Shown here one piece after another: positions 1 to 10,069 of a stretch of DNA of 64,000 nucleotides. The stretch spans positions 333,748 through 397,747 of the forward strand of contig NMRA01000282.1 in assembly GCA_002633005.1 (NCBI GenBank), given 5' to 3'. The notes below the pieces were generated by a model, which ran no database searches, was not told the DNA's origin, and saw only the letters and a list, made by a program, of their open reading frames with translations. This DNA comes from Phoronis australis. Its lineage: Eukaryota; Phoronida; Phoronidae. Position 1 is the first letter of the stretch. The number at the start of each line of letters is the position of its first letter. A program made the position numbers and the translations under genes.

Positions 1-2540
1 GCACATAATGAAACGATTTGTATTGTAACTCGATATGATATCGATCTACAAGTATCACGTTCAGGGATTCTTGTATTGTTAGGGAGACAGGTACACTTTT
101 TCTTGGCCGCAAGTAGACTCCACGCAACAGTCAAGGTGTGTGTGTGTTTTGTGCTATTAAAGTAGGCTAGTTTAATAAGCCCAGGTAAAGGGGATTCGTT
201 CAAGTGTTGTGTTAAATTTTAAGAGCTCACAACAGACTAGGTCAACCCGCGTAAAACTTACGAAGGTTAATCTGCGTATACATCCGAGAACCATCTGGAC
301 ACAACTGCAACATGTGTCGTTCTGCTGTGACGATATCTTGTCTGTTAAGGTTGTGTGGGACCCTAGAAAAACGCCAAATTTGGCCGCCTAACTTTGGAAC
401 ATCTTTTCTCTTAAGTGGCTGATCAGATCCACATGAAACTTTCAAATACTATGCTTTATGTACTGTTCTAAACATGTTGATAGGTTTTGTTTTTAAAATG
501 TTCCACCTTTGAATTGGCTCCATCAGAAGTAGCACTTTTGCAACTCGTATCAAAGAAAGATCAAAAGTGTTGCGTGAAACTGAAACTACAGCGTCGTTTT
601 GAGATTTGATCTTCAACATTTATGTAAAAAATGACCATCTCGTTGATACCGCTGTGTTCTATACACCTTTCTTTTAGGCTAAATTCTGTTAAAAGGACAC
701 GGTCACGTGACTAAAATGATGACACGCTGACACAGAGTTAGAATTAACGCCTACGGGCTTTCTACTTTTAGAAAATACACACATCTACGCGTTTAGTTTT
801 CCGAGTTTTGTTGATATTTGGCTAACTGCAGACGTGTCAACAAGGTCCTACATAACCTTAAACAATTGCGATGTGTTTAATGATTACATTGGAGCTGTTC
901 CTTGATTGGTTGCGTGGATGTGATAACTCTTGTTGATGTATTATTGCCTTTGCTATTGGTTGGGAGATCGTGAATCGCTCAATGCATTCCCATGCAGTTA
1001 CCGCCTGCGATTATGGTTTGTTGGCAGCTTTTGTCATTTTTGGTTGGCGAAGAACAAGTGCTGCAGTAAAAAGGTCTGGTTTGGGATGCCAAAATTGAAA
1101 GTAAAACCTGAGTTCTCTTAATTCTGAATAGAACAATGTGGCAGATTTTGTATTTCTCAGATTTCGAACCCTGCCTTTCAACTGAGTCTGGAAACTGATG
1201 TAAGACTTCATAAAATTGTTGAAATCGGCCACTGGTGCACCATTTTTGCGTGCCCGTCCCCTTAGTATGAAACACCAATTGTTTTTCCATTGTATTATTT
1301 GAATTTGGGACTACCCGTATTTCTAAAATTTGGTGCATGTCCAGACTTGCTCAAGTTTTTATTACTGTCCCAAATTGGAGAATTTCTAACATACTAGTGT
1401 TGCATTGAAACTGCATTTTGTTGGGTTGATTGAGCGCTGATTCATTATCTTTCAACTCCTACTAACTTGGTTGAATAGCAGTCTACCTAGGCTAGTACTC
1501 TTTGCTAACCTGGAATTCTATCTACGAATGTGCACTGAATTTGTTAGTGGCCAAGAGTTGATCAATGGGCATGTGGCGCGCTGCAGCTGGTTTGATGGCT
1601 ACCACCTGTTGGTGGAGTGCGTCCTCAGTTCAGTCGCGTGTCATCTGGCGGCGATTGTAGCGTCTAGCGTTTGCTCGACAGTTTCGAGTTGAGTAGTACG
1701 CTGAAGTATGAGGTTCCGTTCTCGGAGATTTGGTTCGCCTCTGGATATGTGGCCCGCCTTAGAATGTTGTAATGAATACATTGCACAAGGTGATCCACTG
1801 AGGTTCCGGGTGCCTACTGTAACATTGTAGGAGTAATTTTGAGAAAGTTGCATTTCCCTGTTGACCAATTTACTCATTAAGACAGAATGTTGTGTCAGCT
1901 TAGAAATGGTGAAATGCATTTCTTAATTATTGCAATGTCCCACGGAAAACTAAGCCTGCTGGGAACAGCAGTAGCCCAAATCACACCAGCTGTGAGCGGT
2001 CAGCTCCTTTGATGGCCGTGTTGGTCACCATGTTTTAAGAGCCATTGTGCTCGGCTAATGTCCGAGTGTTGTCCATGACTTTACCAGAGTCATGTCGCGG
2101 GTGTGTCTACCCGTGGTGTAATGATCAGAGGATGCCGTCTGTGGCGTCTAACCTGTGACAGCCTTGCGATGCAAAATGTCCCCTCCCCAATAGGGATACC
2201 CAACTCTTGTGTTGGTGTTGGTGTTGATGCGATAGTTGAAGATTGTCTAAACAGTACTCGTTGAATGTTGATCAGTAACCACCCACTGTTAAATATGTGG
2301 AGATATAGTGAGCTGCCTCAGATAGTGGCACCAGAGACATTTCATTTGTTATTACCTACGTAACATTCAGAAACTTTGGTTTTCTGCTATGGCAGAATAC
2401 GGACTTCTTTGACAGAATTTTCTTTGACAAAATTTGAGGTTTTGAAGTTAATTAGAAAATGTCTCCAGAATTTTAAAAGTGAGAAAGAAAGTTGAACCAA
2501 TTTGTAATTTTGCTATCACCACTCTCATTGCTTATAATGT
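1..2540. other. non-coding stretch left of the array
   Basis: No open frame here resembles a known protein, and no BTB or other shared N-terminal exon was found on either strand. A dispersed repeat covers about 370-860. The rest is AT-rich sequence in which I see nothing. Confidence 0.6.
370..860 (+). repeat. dispersed repeat family 1, copy
   Basis: This stretch aligns by eye with about 40380-40880 and, for its second half, with 63100-63560, 28400-28660 and 49020-49170. Shared landmarks are an aaactttggaaca-type start, a block reading close to ctttatg..ctgtt, then a block around 'cacgtgac' or 'cacatgac', then 'gatatttggct'. No coding capacity is visible. It is probably an old non-autonomous transposable element. 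Confidence 0.55.
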
Positions 2541-2873
2541 TTCATCTCAGTGAATGATAAGTTTCCATCTCAGTGAGTCATAGGAGTCTCAGTGAATGAT
2601 AGAAATCTCGTATCAGGGAATAATAAGTCTTCATTTCAGTGAATGATAGAAGTCTCCATATCAGGGAATAATAAGTCTCCATCTCAGTGATTGATAGAAG
2701 TTTCCATCTCAGTGAATTATAAGTCTCCATCTCAGTGAATGATAGAAGTCTCCATCTCAGTGATTGATAGAAGTTTCCATCTCAGTGAATTATAAGTCTC
2801 CATCTCAGTGAATGATAGAAGTTTCCATCTCATTGTATGATAGAAGTCTCCATCTCAGAGAATGATAGAAGTC
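2541..2873 (+). repeat. tandem repeat, about 27-28 bp unit
   Basis: About twelve imperfect units built on 'ccatctcagtgaatgata' plus 'gaagtct' or 'agtct'. Units vary mainly by short indels and by calls such as 'tatcagggaata'. Each unit carries a 'tctcag' string that looks like a splice acceptor. The block lies 0.8 kb before the first array exon. Confidence 0.85.
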
Positions 2874-3650
2874 TTACGTTCTTGTAGATAATGATTTTTG
2901 ACGGTCAAAATGAATTTTTACACTGACGTATTTCCAATGGTGGTGGCTTTATAGCTTGTGTTCTGAATGCTGGACGTGTACTTGTCAGTATATAGGCATT
3001 TGATGGTGAACGACTTTCTTGTGGGCAACTTGTGCCGACACTTATGGTACTCGCCAATTATTAGATATTTCTTCATTGCTGCAGTTGTGTTATTTCTTTT
3101 GTGTAGTGACGCTAATAGCTACTTGAGGGAATACTACAGCGCCCCCTGTTAGTTGACGGTGTGATCCTGCAGTGTCCACCCATAATGCTCTTGGTGCGCA
3201 ATTGTACTGCTGGTGTACTAATGGTTATTATTTTACATTGAGACCGTTTGCTTTTCTTCATTGCGATGCTAATATGCTAATAAAGTTTCACTGTTGCGTT
3301 CTGAGTTGTAAATCCGACATGATAAATCATTCATCACTTCTTGAATCCGGCTCAGTGTGTCGGTGGCTCCACCTTTTGGAAACTCAATCAGAATGCATTT
3401 TATACCTCTTTGTCAAGTCTAGTACGGAGAAATTTGATAGTTTTTTCATTCCAGAATTGATATTCCTTTGCATGTTCTTCATAAGCGTCTGACGTGGCCT
3501 TGTTGTGATCAGGCTGAAGTTTAGGACTTCCTGCTGTACTTGGTCTGGTTTTCTGTCTTCTGTCAGCTGTCAGGTTCATCTATACGCAGCCACAAGCCAG
3601 TCTAGATGGTGTGGTGGCGTTGCTCTCAACCATGTTCTCATTCCTTGCAG
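2874..3650. other. non-coding stretch with a dispersed repeat
   Basis: About 3100-3330 shares the order 'gctaatagct', 'acagcgccc', 'cccacaatgc' (or a close variant) with about 6860-7090, so both are copies of one dispersed repeat. The last 50 bases form the lead-in to the acceptor of A1. No gene seen. Confidence 0.5.
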
Positions 3651-3824
3651 GGATTCATTGTGCCATTTGTAGAAAGGTGGTGGGCAGGCAGCACTGGAAC
3701 AACCTGCGTGTACAGCTCAGGAGTTGAGCGTCTGGGTGTCCGGTTTTAATGTCCCCACTGTCCGGCAGTGTTCAACTGGCAGGTTCTGATGGAACGTCCC
3801 CTCAAGACGTTTATTCACAGCTGA
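3651..3824 (+). pseudogene. A1: dead zinc-finger terminal exon
   Basis: A good acceptor (ttccttgcag) precedes a phase-1 start that reads I-H-C-A-I-C-R-K, so the first Cys pair of finger 1 is kept. The region for the two His residues has diverged and carries a 1-bp insertion relative to A6. This gives an in-frame tga before the second finger. The remaining bases still match the 'gtccgcactgtcc' part of finger 2 and the terminal tga in another frame. It is closest to A6 and A7. If this acceptor were used, the tail would hold half a finger only. Confidence 0.85.
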
Positions 3825-3839
3825 TCTTGTAACTTGCAG

Positions 3840-4018
3840 GTTTCCAGTGCGGCATCTGTGGCAAGACTGTCCGGAGCAGCTACCGAAGCAACTTGCACAA
3901 GCACATCAAGGCGGAGCACCTGGGCGTCCGGTTCAAATGTCCGCACTGTCCAATGACCATCAAATGGCAGGCTAATCTTAAGCAACACCTACAGAGCGTC
4001 CACCAGATTATCAGCTGA
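3840..4018 (+). CDS. A2: alternative terminal exon, C2H2 finger pair
   Basis: The acceptor is aacttgcag at 3831-3839. The exon enters in phase 1 (g-t completes a Gly codon if the upstream base is G) and runs 58 codons to a tga. Finger 1 is C-x2-C-x14-H-x4-H (CGIC...HIKAEH), with two residues more than the usual x12. The joining segment is LGVRFK. Finger 2 is C-x2-C-x12-H-x4-H with helix residues W/A/N/Q at -1/2/3/6. There is no ATG at a sensible place, so it must be reached by splicing. The stop lies 18 nt before the AG of A3. No polyadenylation hexamer separates it from A8, so any mRNA using it should carry the next exons as 3' UTR. DNA binding in the nucleus is inferred from the finger type. 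Confidence 0.88.
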
Positions 4019-4038
4019 TCCTATTGTGTAACTTGCAG

Positions 4039-4217
4039 GTTTCTAGTGCGCCATCTGTGACAAGACTTTCAAGGGCAGTTACCGTAGTAACCTGTACAAG
4101 CACATCAAGGCGGAGCATCTTGGCATGCGGTACACGTGCCCTCACTGCCCTATGAGTTACAAGTGGCAGGCTAATGTTAGGCACCACCTGCAGAGCGTGC
4201 ACAAGATTCACAGCTGA
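4039..4217 (+). pseudogene. A3: finger-pair exon with an early nonsense codon
   Basis: All splice and finger features are intact: acceptor aacttgcag, CAIC Cys pair, HIKAEH, CPHC, and a second His pair ending in VH. The second complete codon, however, is tag (4044-4046), where its neighbours have cag or caa. That is one C-to-T change away from an open frame. Everything after it, 56 codons to the shared tga, stays open and close to A4. Either the exon died very recently, or the base is a polymorphism or sequencing error, or the acceptor is kept to make a tail-less protein. Finger 2 differs from A2 and A4 in having MSYKW rather than MTIKW. Confidence 0.8.
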
Positions 4218-4237
4218 TCCTATTGTGTAACTTGCAG

Positions 4238-4416
4238 GTTTCCAATGCGGCATCTGTGACAAGATCTTCAAGGGCAGTTACCGTAGTAACCTATACAAGC
4301 ACATCAAGGCGGAGCATCTGGGCATGCGATTTAAATGCCCACATTGTCCCATGACCATCAAATGGCAGGCCAATCTTAGGCATCACCTGCAGAGCGTACA
4401 CAAGATTCACAGCTGA
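4238..4416 (+). CDS. A4: alternative terminal exon, C2H2 finger pair
   Basis: Entered at the AG of cttgcag (4236-4237), phase 1, 58 codons then tga. Finger 1 is CGICDK with x14 spacing and HIKAEH. The join is LGMRFK. Finger 2 has helix residues W/A/N/H. It is the closest relative of A3, sharing the KGSYRSNLYK stretch of finger 1 and the SVHKIHS end. Finger 2 instead shares MTIKWQANL with A2. That mosaic could reflect unequal crossing-over or gene conversion within the compact cluster. Confidence 0.88.
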
Positions 4417-4432
4417 TCCTATTAACTTACAG

Positions 4433-4611
4433 GTTTCCGCTGTGGCATCTGCGGCAAGGTGGTCAATAGCAGCTACAGGAGTAACTTGCACAAGCACATC
4501 AAGGCAGAGCATCTGGGCGTGAGGTTCAAATGTCCGCACTGTCCCAAGGAGTTTAAGTGGCAAGTTATGATCAGGAGGCACCTACAGACGGTTCACCTGA
4601 TTCACTGCTGA
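4433..4611 (+). CDS. A5: alternative terminal exon, C2H2 finger pair
   Basis: The acceptor aacttacag ends at 4432, only 16 nt after the stop of A4. Finger 1 (FRCGICGK) keeps SSYRSNLHKH like A2. Finger 2 (CPKEFKW) has helix residues W/V/M/R and is almost that of A6, so A5 looks like a chimera of an A2-like first half and an A6-like second half. It ends TVHLIHC then tga. The branch point for its acceptor must lie inside the coding part of A4. Confidence 0.88.
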
Positions 4612-4623
4612 TCTCGCTTGCAG

Positions 4624-4802
4624 GTTTCCAATGCGGCATCTGTGGAAAGGTGGTTAACAGCCGGCATCGGAACAACCTGCACATTCATATCAAGGCAGAG
4701 CATCTGGGCGTGAGGTTCAAATGTCCACACTGTCCCAAGGAGTTTAAGTGGCAAGTTATGATCAAGAAGCACTTGCAGACGGTTCACCTGATTCACTGCT
4801 GA
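4624..4802 (+). CDS. A6: alternative terminal exon, C2H2 finger pair
   Basis: The acceptor cgcttgcag ends at 4623, 12 nt after the A5 stop. Finger 1 uses the x14 spacing (NSRHRNNLHIH). Finger 2 has helix residues W/V/M/K. Its first 37 codons encode the same residues as A7 although 12 codons differ silently, which is direct evidence of purifying selection on the protein. An in-frame upstream ATG lies inside A5 and is not a credible start. Confidence 0.9.
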
Positions 4803-4814
4803 TCTCGCTTGCAG

Positions 4815-4993
4815 GTTTCCAGTGCGGCATCTGTGGAAAAGTCGTGAACAGCCGCCATCGGAACAACCTGCACATTCATATCAAGGCGGAGCACCTAGGC
4901 GTCCGGTTCAAATGTCCGCACTGTCCAGTGGAGGTCAAGTGGCAAGCTAACCTGAAGGCCCACCTGAAGAACGTCCATCAAATATACTGCTGA
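4815..4993 (+). CDS. A7: alternative terminal exon, C2H2 finger pair
   Basis: Last member of the compact cluster, entered at cgcttgcag 12 nt after the A6 stop. Finger 1 is identical in protein to A6. Finger 2 diverges (CPVEVKWQANLKAH, helix W/A/N/A) and the end is NVHQIYC then tga. The gap that follows to A8 is 343 bp and holds no AATAAA hexamer. The first candidate is at 5799-5804, after A8, so A2 to A8 may share one 3' end. Confidence 0.9.
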
Positions 4994-5336
4994 CTATTGT
5001 TAGCATATCCGTATCATACGTCTTCGTTTCGTCATAGTGGCAATTTCACAGTGGACTGGTTTTGGTAGTATTGTTTGTCCAATGCCATCTGCATTTGTGC
5101 TTTGGAGTGGAAGTGTTTGATGTGGATACGTAGACCAAAGTTTGGGACTCCTGTGTACAAGAACGTTGACTAGTTGTCACGGCCAGATTGGGATCATAGT
5201 TAACAATGCAAATGACTTAAATTTGTTGCCCAGTCAAGCATTATTGTGTTGATATCGAGGTTAGAACTGGTCACTTTTCTTGCAGTGCATTACATGTCGG
5301 CGATTCCACTCACGGCTGCCCTTTTGTTGATTCTAG

Positions 5337-5515
5337 GCTACGTCTGTGGCATATGCGGTAAGCTGTTTAAAGCGTCTCACAAAGGAACAGTGAACCGGCA
5401 CATCAAAGTGGACCACTTCGGTCAGGGCCATAGCTGTCAGTTCTGCCATACTCACTTCAAATGGCACAGCCAGTTGACCAGGCACTTGAGAAAAGTTCAC
5501 CAGATTCTCTGTTGA
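5337..5515 (+). CDS. A8: alternative terminal exon, C2H2 finger pair
   Basis: The acceptor is ttgattctag with a pyrimidine-rich lead. Finger 1 (YVCGICGK, x14 spacing, ends HIKVDH) has lost the Leu of the helix core (GTVNR). The join is FGQGHS rather than LGVRFK. Finger 2 (CQFCHTHFKW) has helix residues W/S/Q/R. It ends VHQILC then tga. It is more diverged from A2-A7 than they are from one another. A possible poly(A) hexamer, aataaa, lies at 5799-5804. Confidence 0.87.
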
Positions 5516-8500
5516 TTACTTTACAGCGTGATCAGTTTCAGTGGAGTAGCTTCTGGTTTGTTGGCAGTTATGTGGGGTGGTTTTGTTCGGAATTGAACAG
5601 ACTTCCGACCTGATTGGTTCAACTTTATGCAATGCATTCTTTACAGTGTATATATGTTTATTGTTAGGTGTTTGTAGCTAAGTTATTTGTTTGTCAGAAT
5701 TGGGATGACATTGATCAAAATGATTTATCTACAAATATATGATTGTCATTACATTTATATTCTTTTACTGTGGCTTTTCTCTGTAGACGGGATGCCTGAA
5801 TAAACGCAGTCATATCTAAACTCCATCTGCTGGGTTGTCTGAGATTGAGGTTTACATTACATGACAATTTTAAATCGTGTATAGGTATGAACATAAAGTA
5901 GCTATACGTATTGAGGAAAACGATAGTTCTGTCTTTAAATGTTATTGTTTTGCGAATTGGCAGGTAACCCCAGATAGATTTTCTATAGTCGACCATGCAA
6001 AACACAGTGCTTTCGCCAACAATTCTCAAAGCAAGACTTGTGGGCTTTGGTAGCACTGGAAATGTGTTATAATAAAGTACAATTTGTTTCATTGTACTAT
6101 AAAAGTACGTATTCAGGAAAAACAAATTTAGGCCCTTTATCATCCTAAAACCGGTCTCTTGTTCCTCACTGTAGTTGAAATTCTTTCTAAGCTTGAGTTG
6201 AACTTATTAGGTCGTGCTGTCTTTAATTGTGGTGGTGGCTTAGTCTCATCTTCCAAAGTGTTTTGCTTGTTTGCAGATTTTCAGGTGCTTCAGTTGCAGC
6301 CACTTTCAATTTAAAAAAGGGTGACACAATGGGTTGTGGCCAGATAAACGCAGGCTATCTCTTAGTTTGTATTACTTGATGGAGGTCTCTTGTGGATCTA
6401 TAGCTTATCCTGGAAGGAAAACCTTTATACTACAAAAAAAAAAAAAATTCAACTGCAAGAATCTCCATATCTAGTGTTTGCACTCCAGAGATTACTGTCT
6501 AATAGAGTTTGAGTAACACTCCAATTGGAATAACAGTTGTCCATAATTTATGCCAGTAACAAGGTGCTTTTGAGTACTATTGGAATTTTTTACTTTGATT
6601 TCCCACAATTCTTTGCTAGTCATTCGCAGGCCGAAAGTTATGAGAAACCTGTTTGGTGCAGTGTTGTCTTTTGTAACTTCAGGAGAATTTACAGCTAGTT
6701 ATACAGCTGTTCGTGCTCTGTTCCGCGTCCACCTTTCTATGGTGATTGATGAAGTCTCCTCTGAAATTTTTTAGTAATTTGTGTGTCTTGGATTACAAGG
6801 GTTTCTTTGCTGTTATATAAGTTGGGAGGGCGAATTTTAGCATAAGTGGATGTTTCAACTCCCTCTCTGTGCTAATAGCTTTTGTTGATAATACCACAGC
6901 GCCCTCTGTGATTATGCAGCATTTACCCACAATGCCGAGTTACGGCACTTGCCAGACTGAAGCACTCTGCTGGCTGCTAATAACTGGTTTATGACTACTT
7001 CGTTGCGATAAGTTTATCCTTGTACATCGTTACATTAAAAAGGTTACATCTAAAAGAAAACACCGAGTGAGACGTGATTAATCACTGTTCATTTTTCCTA
7101 CTTGGCTCTGATGTTTGCTAGCCTTGTTGTCCTTGTAAAACTTGATCAAGTGTATATTTTTTTCTACTTCTGCATAAATGAAGAGTTGAAACTGGGATGC
7201 AGAAATTAGGTGAAGTCAAAATTGCTATCTTGAAACCAGAATCAATGAAGGTGGTGGTGGTCTCTCCTTCCGTTGAATCAATCAATGAATTTTGTACTTG
7301 TTTGTATTGAGGAACATTGGTTGAATGTATTCACATAACAACGCACACAAAAAGTTTCCATACCAAACCAAAATATGGACCAAAGTCATGGAGTTCAGAC
7401 ATGGTGGTTTTGCATAGGGCTTGAACATTGTCGAGGGTAAAGTAACGTGCTTGCGAGGGAAACGAGATCACACATGACCTCACAAAATCACGCGAGAGTG
7501 AGGGGCGAGTTTGGACATTAGCATTTTTAAACTACGTTGAATGTTTGCATACGTTTTGTGCCGTCCGGGAAATTTGTTGTTGGACTTAATATTTCACTTA
7601 GGTCAAAATTCTTAAGGCTTAGTGGAAGTCTGAAATCTTGCAACAGTATGTATTTTCGAAAACTGGATTCTGTAGAAAATTTGATTTTTGACTTGACACC
7701 AATCTGACTCTAAGTAGGTCACGTGCACTTGCTCTTTGAGAAAAAGTTAGCAAAAAAAGGTACAGTCATACCAAAACAACAGGATCAATAACGTGACAAA
7801 GTCTGAAGGATATAAATGTTCAAGATAAAATCTCAAAAACTCTGTCACGGTTTTCTAAATTATCGTTTTTATTTTATACAATTTTTTATGAAAATCGTTT
7901 AAATCTCGGTTTTTGATAGCCCGTCAACCAAAAATGGAACATTTTAACAACAACTCATGACAGTGTTTTCGGAGAACTGTATAAGACATATAATATCCGC
8001 AAATTTCACACAAATCCGTTTGGTCGTTATGAGATGCGATGATCCGAACTTGGCCAAAATGGCACATTTTTGTAGGGCCCTACATAACTTAGAAACCTGT
8101 GTGTTGATGCACAGTATAGATGTGAATTAAAGCAGTTCTGTTGAAAAGTTTTGGTTGCTGTACAACAAACTATAAACAAGCCAGAAGAACATGGATAACA
8201 GCCTCATTGATTAGCATTGGCATCCATTATTGTTTAATTCAACATCACTTTCACTGCTTCAGGGATAAATTAACCTTATCCTGCAGAACGGTTCATACTC
8301 GCAGTAGTCAAACATTCGAAATACAATAGCACTTTTCTAGGGCCACGCTTATTGGTAAACATAAAATAGGTAATTTGTCACTAAAATGATTTCCCTACAT
8401 TTTTCGCAACTGCACTTTACAAATAGAGAAATGTAAAGCACAGATGATGTCGTGGATATACCTTTGGAAAGGAGGGAATGATGCTGTAGGTGTTCATGAA

Positions 8501-8561
8501 ATGCATAGCATGAGAGTTCTACGCTACCTTTTTAAGACATCCTCGTATTTTTTGTTTGCAG
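5516..8561. other. 3 kb without a recognisable gene
   Basis: Holds a dispersed repeat copy at about 6860-7090, an A-run near 6424, and a stretch around 7620-8100 reminiscent of dispersed repeat family 1. A 142-codon minus-strand open frame at 5715-6143 resembles nothing I know and has no splice or composition support. Confidence 0.5.
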
Positions 8562-8944
8562 ACACGGAACTTTCGCAACCACTTGACGAGTCTTTTCAAG
8601 TCACGGAAAGTGTAAACACAAATGAACGGTTTACTTGTGTCATGTGTGGCAAGAAATATGCTAATAAGAGAAATTTAAGCCGGCATACCATGACACACCA
8701 GGGGTTACCTCAGTGCACCTATTGCGGGATTTTTTTCGCGTCTGCCGATGAGCTTGCTTCACACAAAAGTGAAAAACATGGAAAGAAATATCCGTGTTCG
8801 CAGTGTGGTCAGACGTTCAGAACGCGTTCACACTTGTCATTCCACTTTAAACGACACGAGCCTGAGATATACCCGGAAAGTATCTACATTTGCCCCCTAG
8901 GGAGCTGTGGGAAGATTTTCACGAAGAAAACTGTTTTTTTTTAA
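8562..8944 (+). CDS. A9: multi-finger terminal exon, frameshifted
   Basis: The acceptor tttgtttgcag enters in phase 1 as -ac, so it would give Asp rather than Gly. About 25 acidic or polar residues (DTELSQPLDESF...) precede fingers of the ordinary kind: FTCVMCGK...HTMTH, PQCTYCG...HKSEKH and YPCSQCGQTF...HFKRH. A fourth starts C-x4-C (CPLGSC) and stops at taa directly after a run of nine T. The missing His pair (SHAKWH) follows in another frame. The spacing and linkers differ from all other members, and the x2-x12-x3 fingers look like those of general C2H2 factors. The T-run could be an assembly error, but the decay downstream argues for a real break. Confidence 0.72.
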
Positions 8945-9165
8945 GTCTCATGCAAAGTGGCATGCTAACAAGCAACCACTTGTGCGACAACTGTGGGAAG
9001 AAATTCTCAAATCTTCATGAGGAAGGCGCCCTCGTGCGAGTGTGTACAGGTGTCTTGAATTTGGAATGATTTGGTGTGGGATTTGTGAACAATAGTTCGC
9101 GGAGAGGTCGGCCTTGAAACGTCATGTTGATCATTATAGCCAAAAATTACATTGATGTTCTTGTG
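8945..9165 (+). pseudogene. decayed further fingers of A9
   Basis: Continuing rightwards in shifting frames one sees SHAKWH, then C-D-N-C-G-K-K-F-S, then C-G-I-C-E-Q followed by tag and a decayed finger end with K-R-H-V-D-H. These look like two or three additional fingers separated by frameshifts and stops. Together with the intact part the ancestral exon probably held at least six fingers. Confidence 0.6.
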
Positions 9166-10069
9166 GTAGTCACTTTCATTATAGTAAGTAGCCTTATAGT
9201 TTTGTTGTCTTAAAAATCTTGTTGAAGCTCAGTTTATTCAATTTGTGTCCGGATGTGTGAAAGTTAAATGCTGGAAAGCAACAATGATATTGCGTCATCG
9301 CGCACTGTCCTGCCATTTTTTAACAGTGTATTTGACGTCATTTTCGGTGAGCTGAATCATATCACACTTACTTTATCTGAGTTTGATGGCAGATTTTTGG
9401 GGTTGAAAGCATGTATTCCAAGTTGCGTAATGGTGTGGTTTATGTTGTCATTTCATTGTCTTAGCTTGAGATCTGCTTGCTGGTTAGACTTGTCTGGAGT
9501 TAGTCACTTTTTGTGCAAAAAGGATTTGTGACCAGTGTGATAACGGTGTCTTGTTTGTCAAGCTCAAAAAGTAGTTTTTTTGCTGAATTTAAAAAAAAGA
9601 TGAGTACTAGGCATCTTCATGGATTCGAAGGAGAAGAAAACAGTGAAGATTGGTGAGACGACCAACTTGACCTATAAATGCCTGCTCGGAAGCCCAGTGT
9701 ATTAAAAGTGATTGCGACCCTGCCTATCTGGGGTTTTCCGTGTCTACTGGTTTGGCCGCCGGAATACACCTGCCTGAAAATCCCCAGCCACTGAGTTTTT
9801 CCAGCATGTCTTTCATGGACGAGGATGTTGCTAACAGGTAGTTGGCTGATGAGCTTGCTGTATGTAGAAAAAAAAAAAATTTACAAAACAAACCCCTATA
9901 GAGATCAGAGGTAGTGATCATATATGGAGTAGATCACTCTCACCGGTTGGTCAGCTGTGCCACCTTCGATGCTCGGACCCTTAAATGGTAGAAAATGGTT
10001 TTGTTTTTTCATTGTGTCTACTCAAAGCGTTACTGGTTTACAAATCTGTAACGTCTGATCGTGTCCCAC
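9166..10069. other. non-coding stretch
   Basis: No supported gene. An A-run sits near 9870. An open frame at 9268-9531 has no family resemblance. Confidence 0.45.

Noticed and set aside
1-3650. Search for the shared BTB exon on the left
   Set aside because: No frame on either strand shows BTB-like sequence; the shared part must be further left.
4011-4796. Minus-strand open frames across the compact cluster
   Set aside because: They mirror the repeated finger exons and contain no family features; the plus strand has the zinc ligands and splice sites.
4557-4993. ATG-started small genes covering A6 and A7
   Set aside because: The ATG lies inside the preceding exon and the extra N-terminal residues are just the tail and splice lead of the neighbour in another frame. 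The same holds for ATG starts before most other exons.
5715-6143. 142-codon minus-strand open frame
   Set aside because: No recognisable domain, AT-rich, no splice or promoter context.
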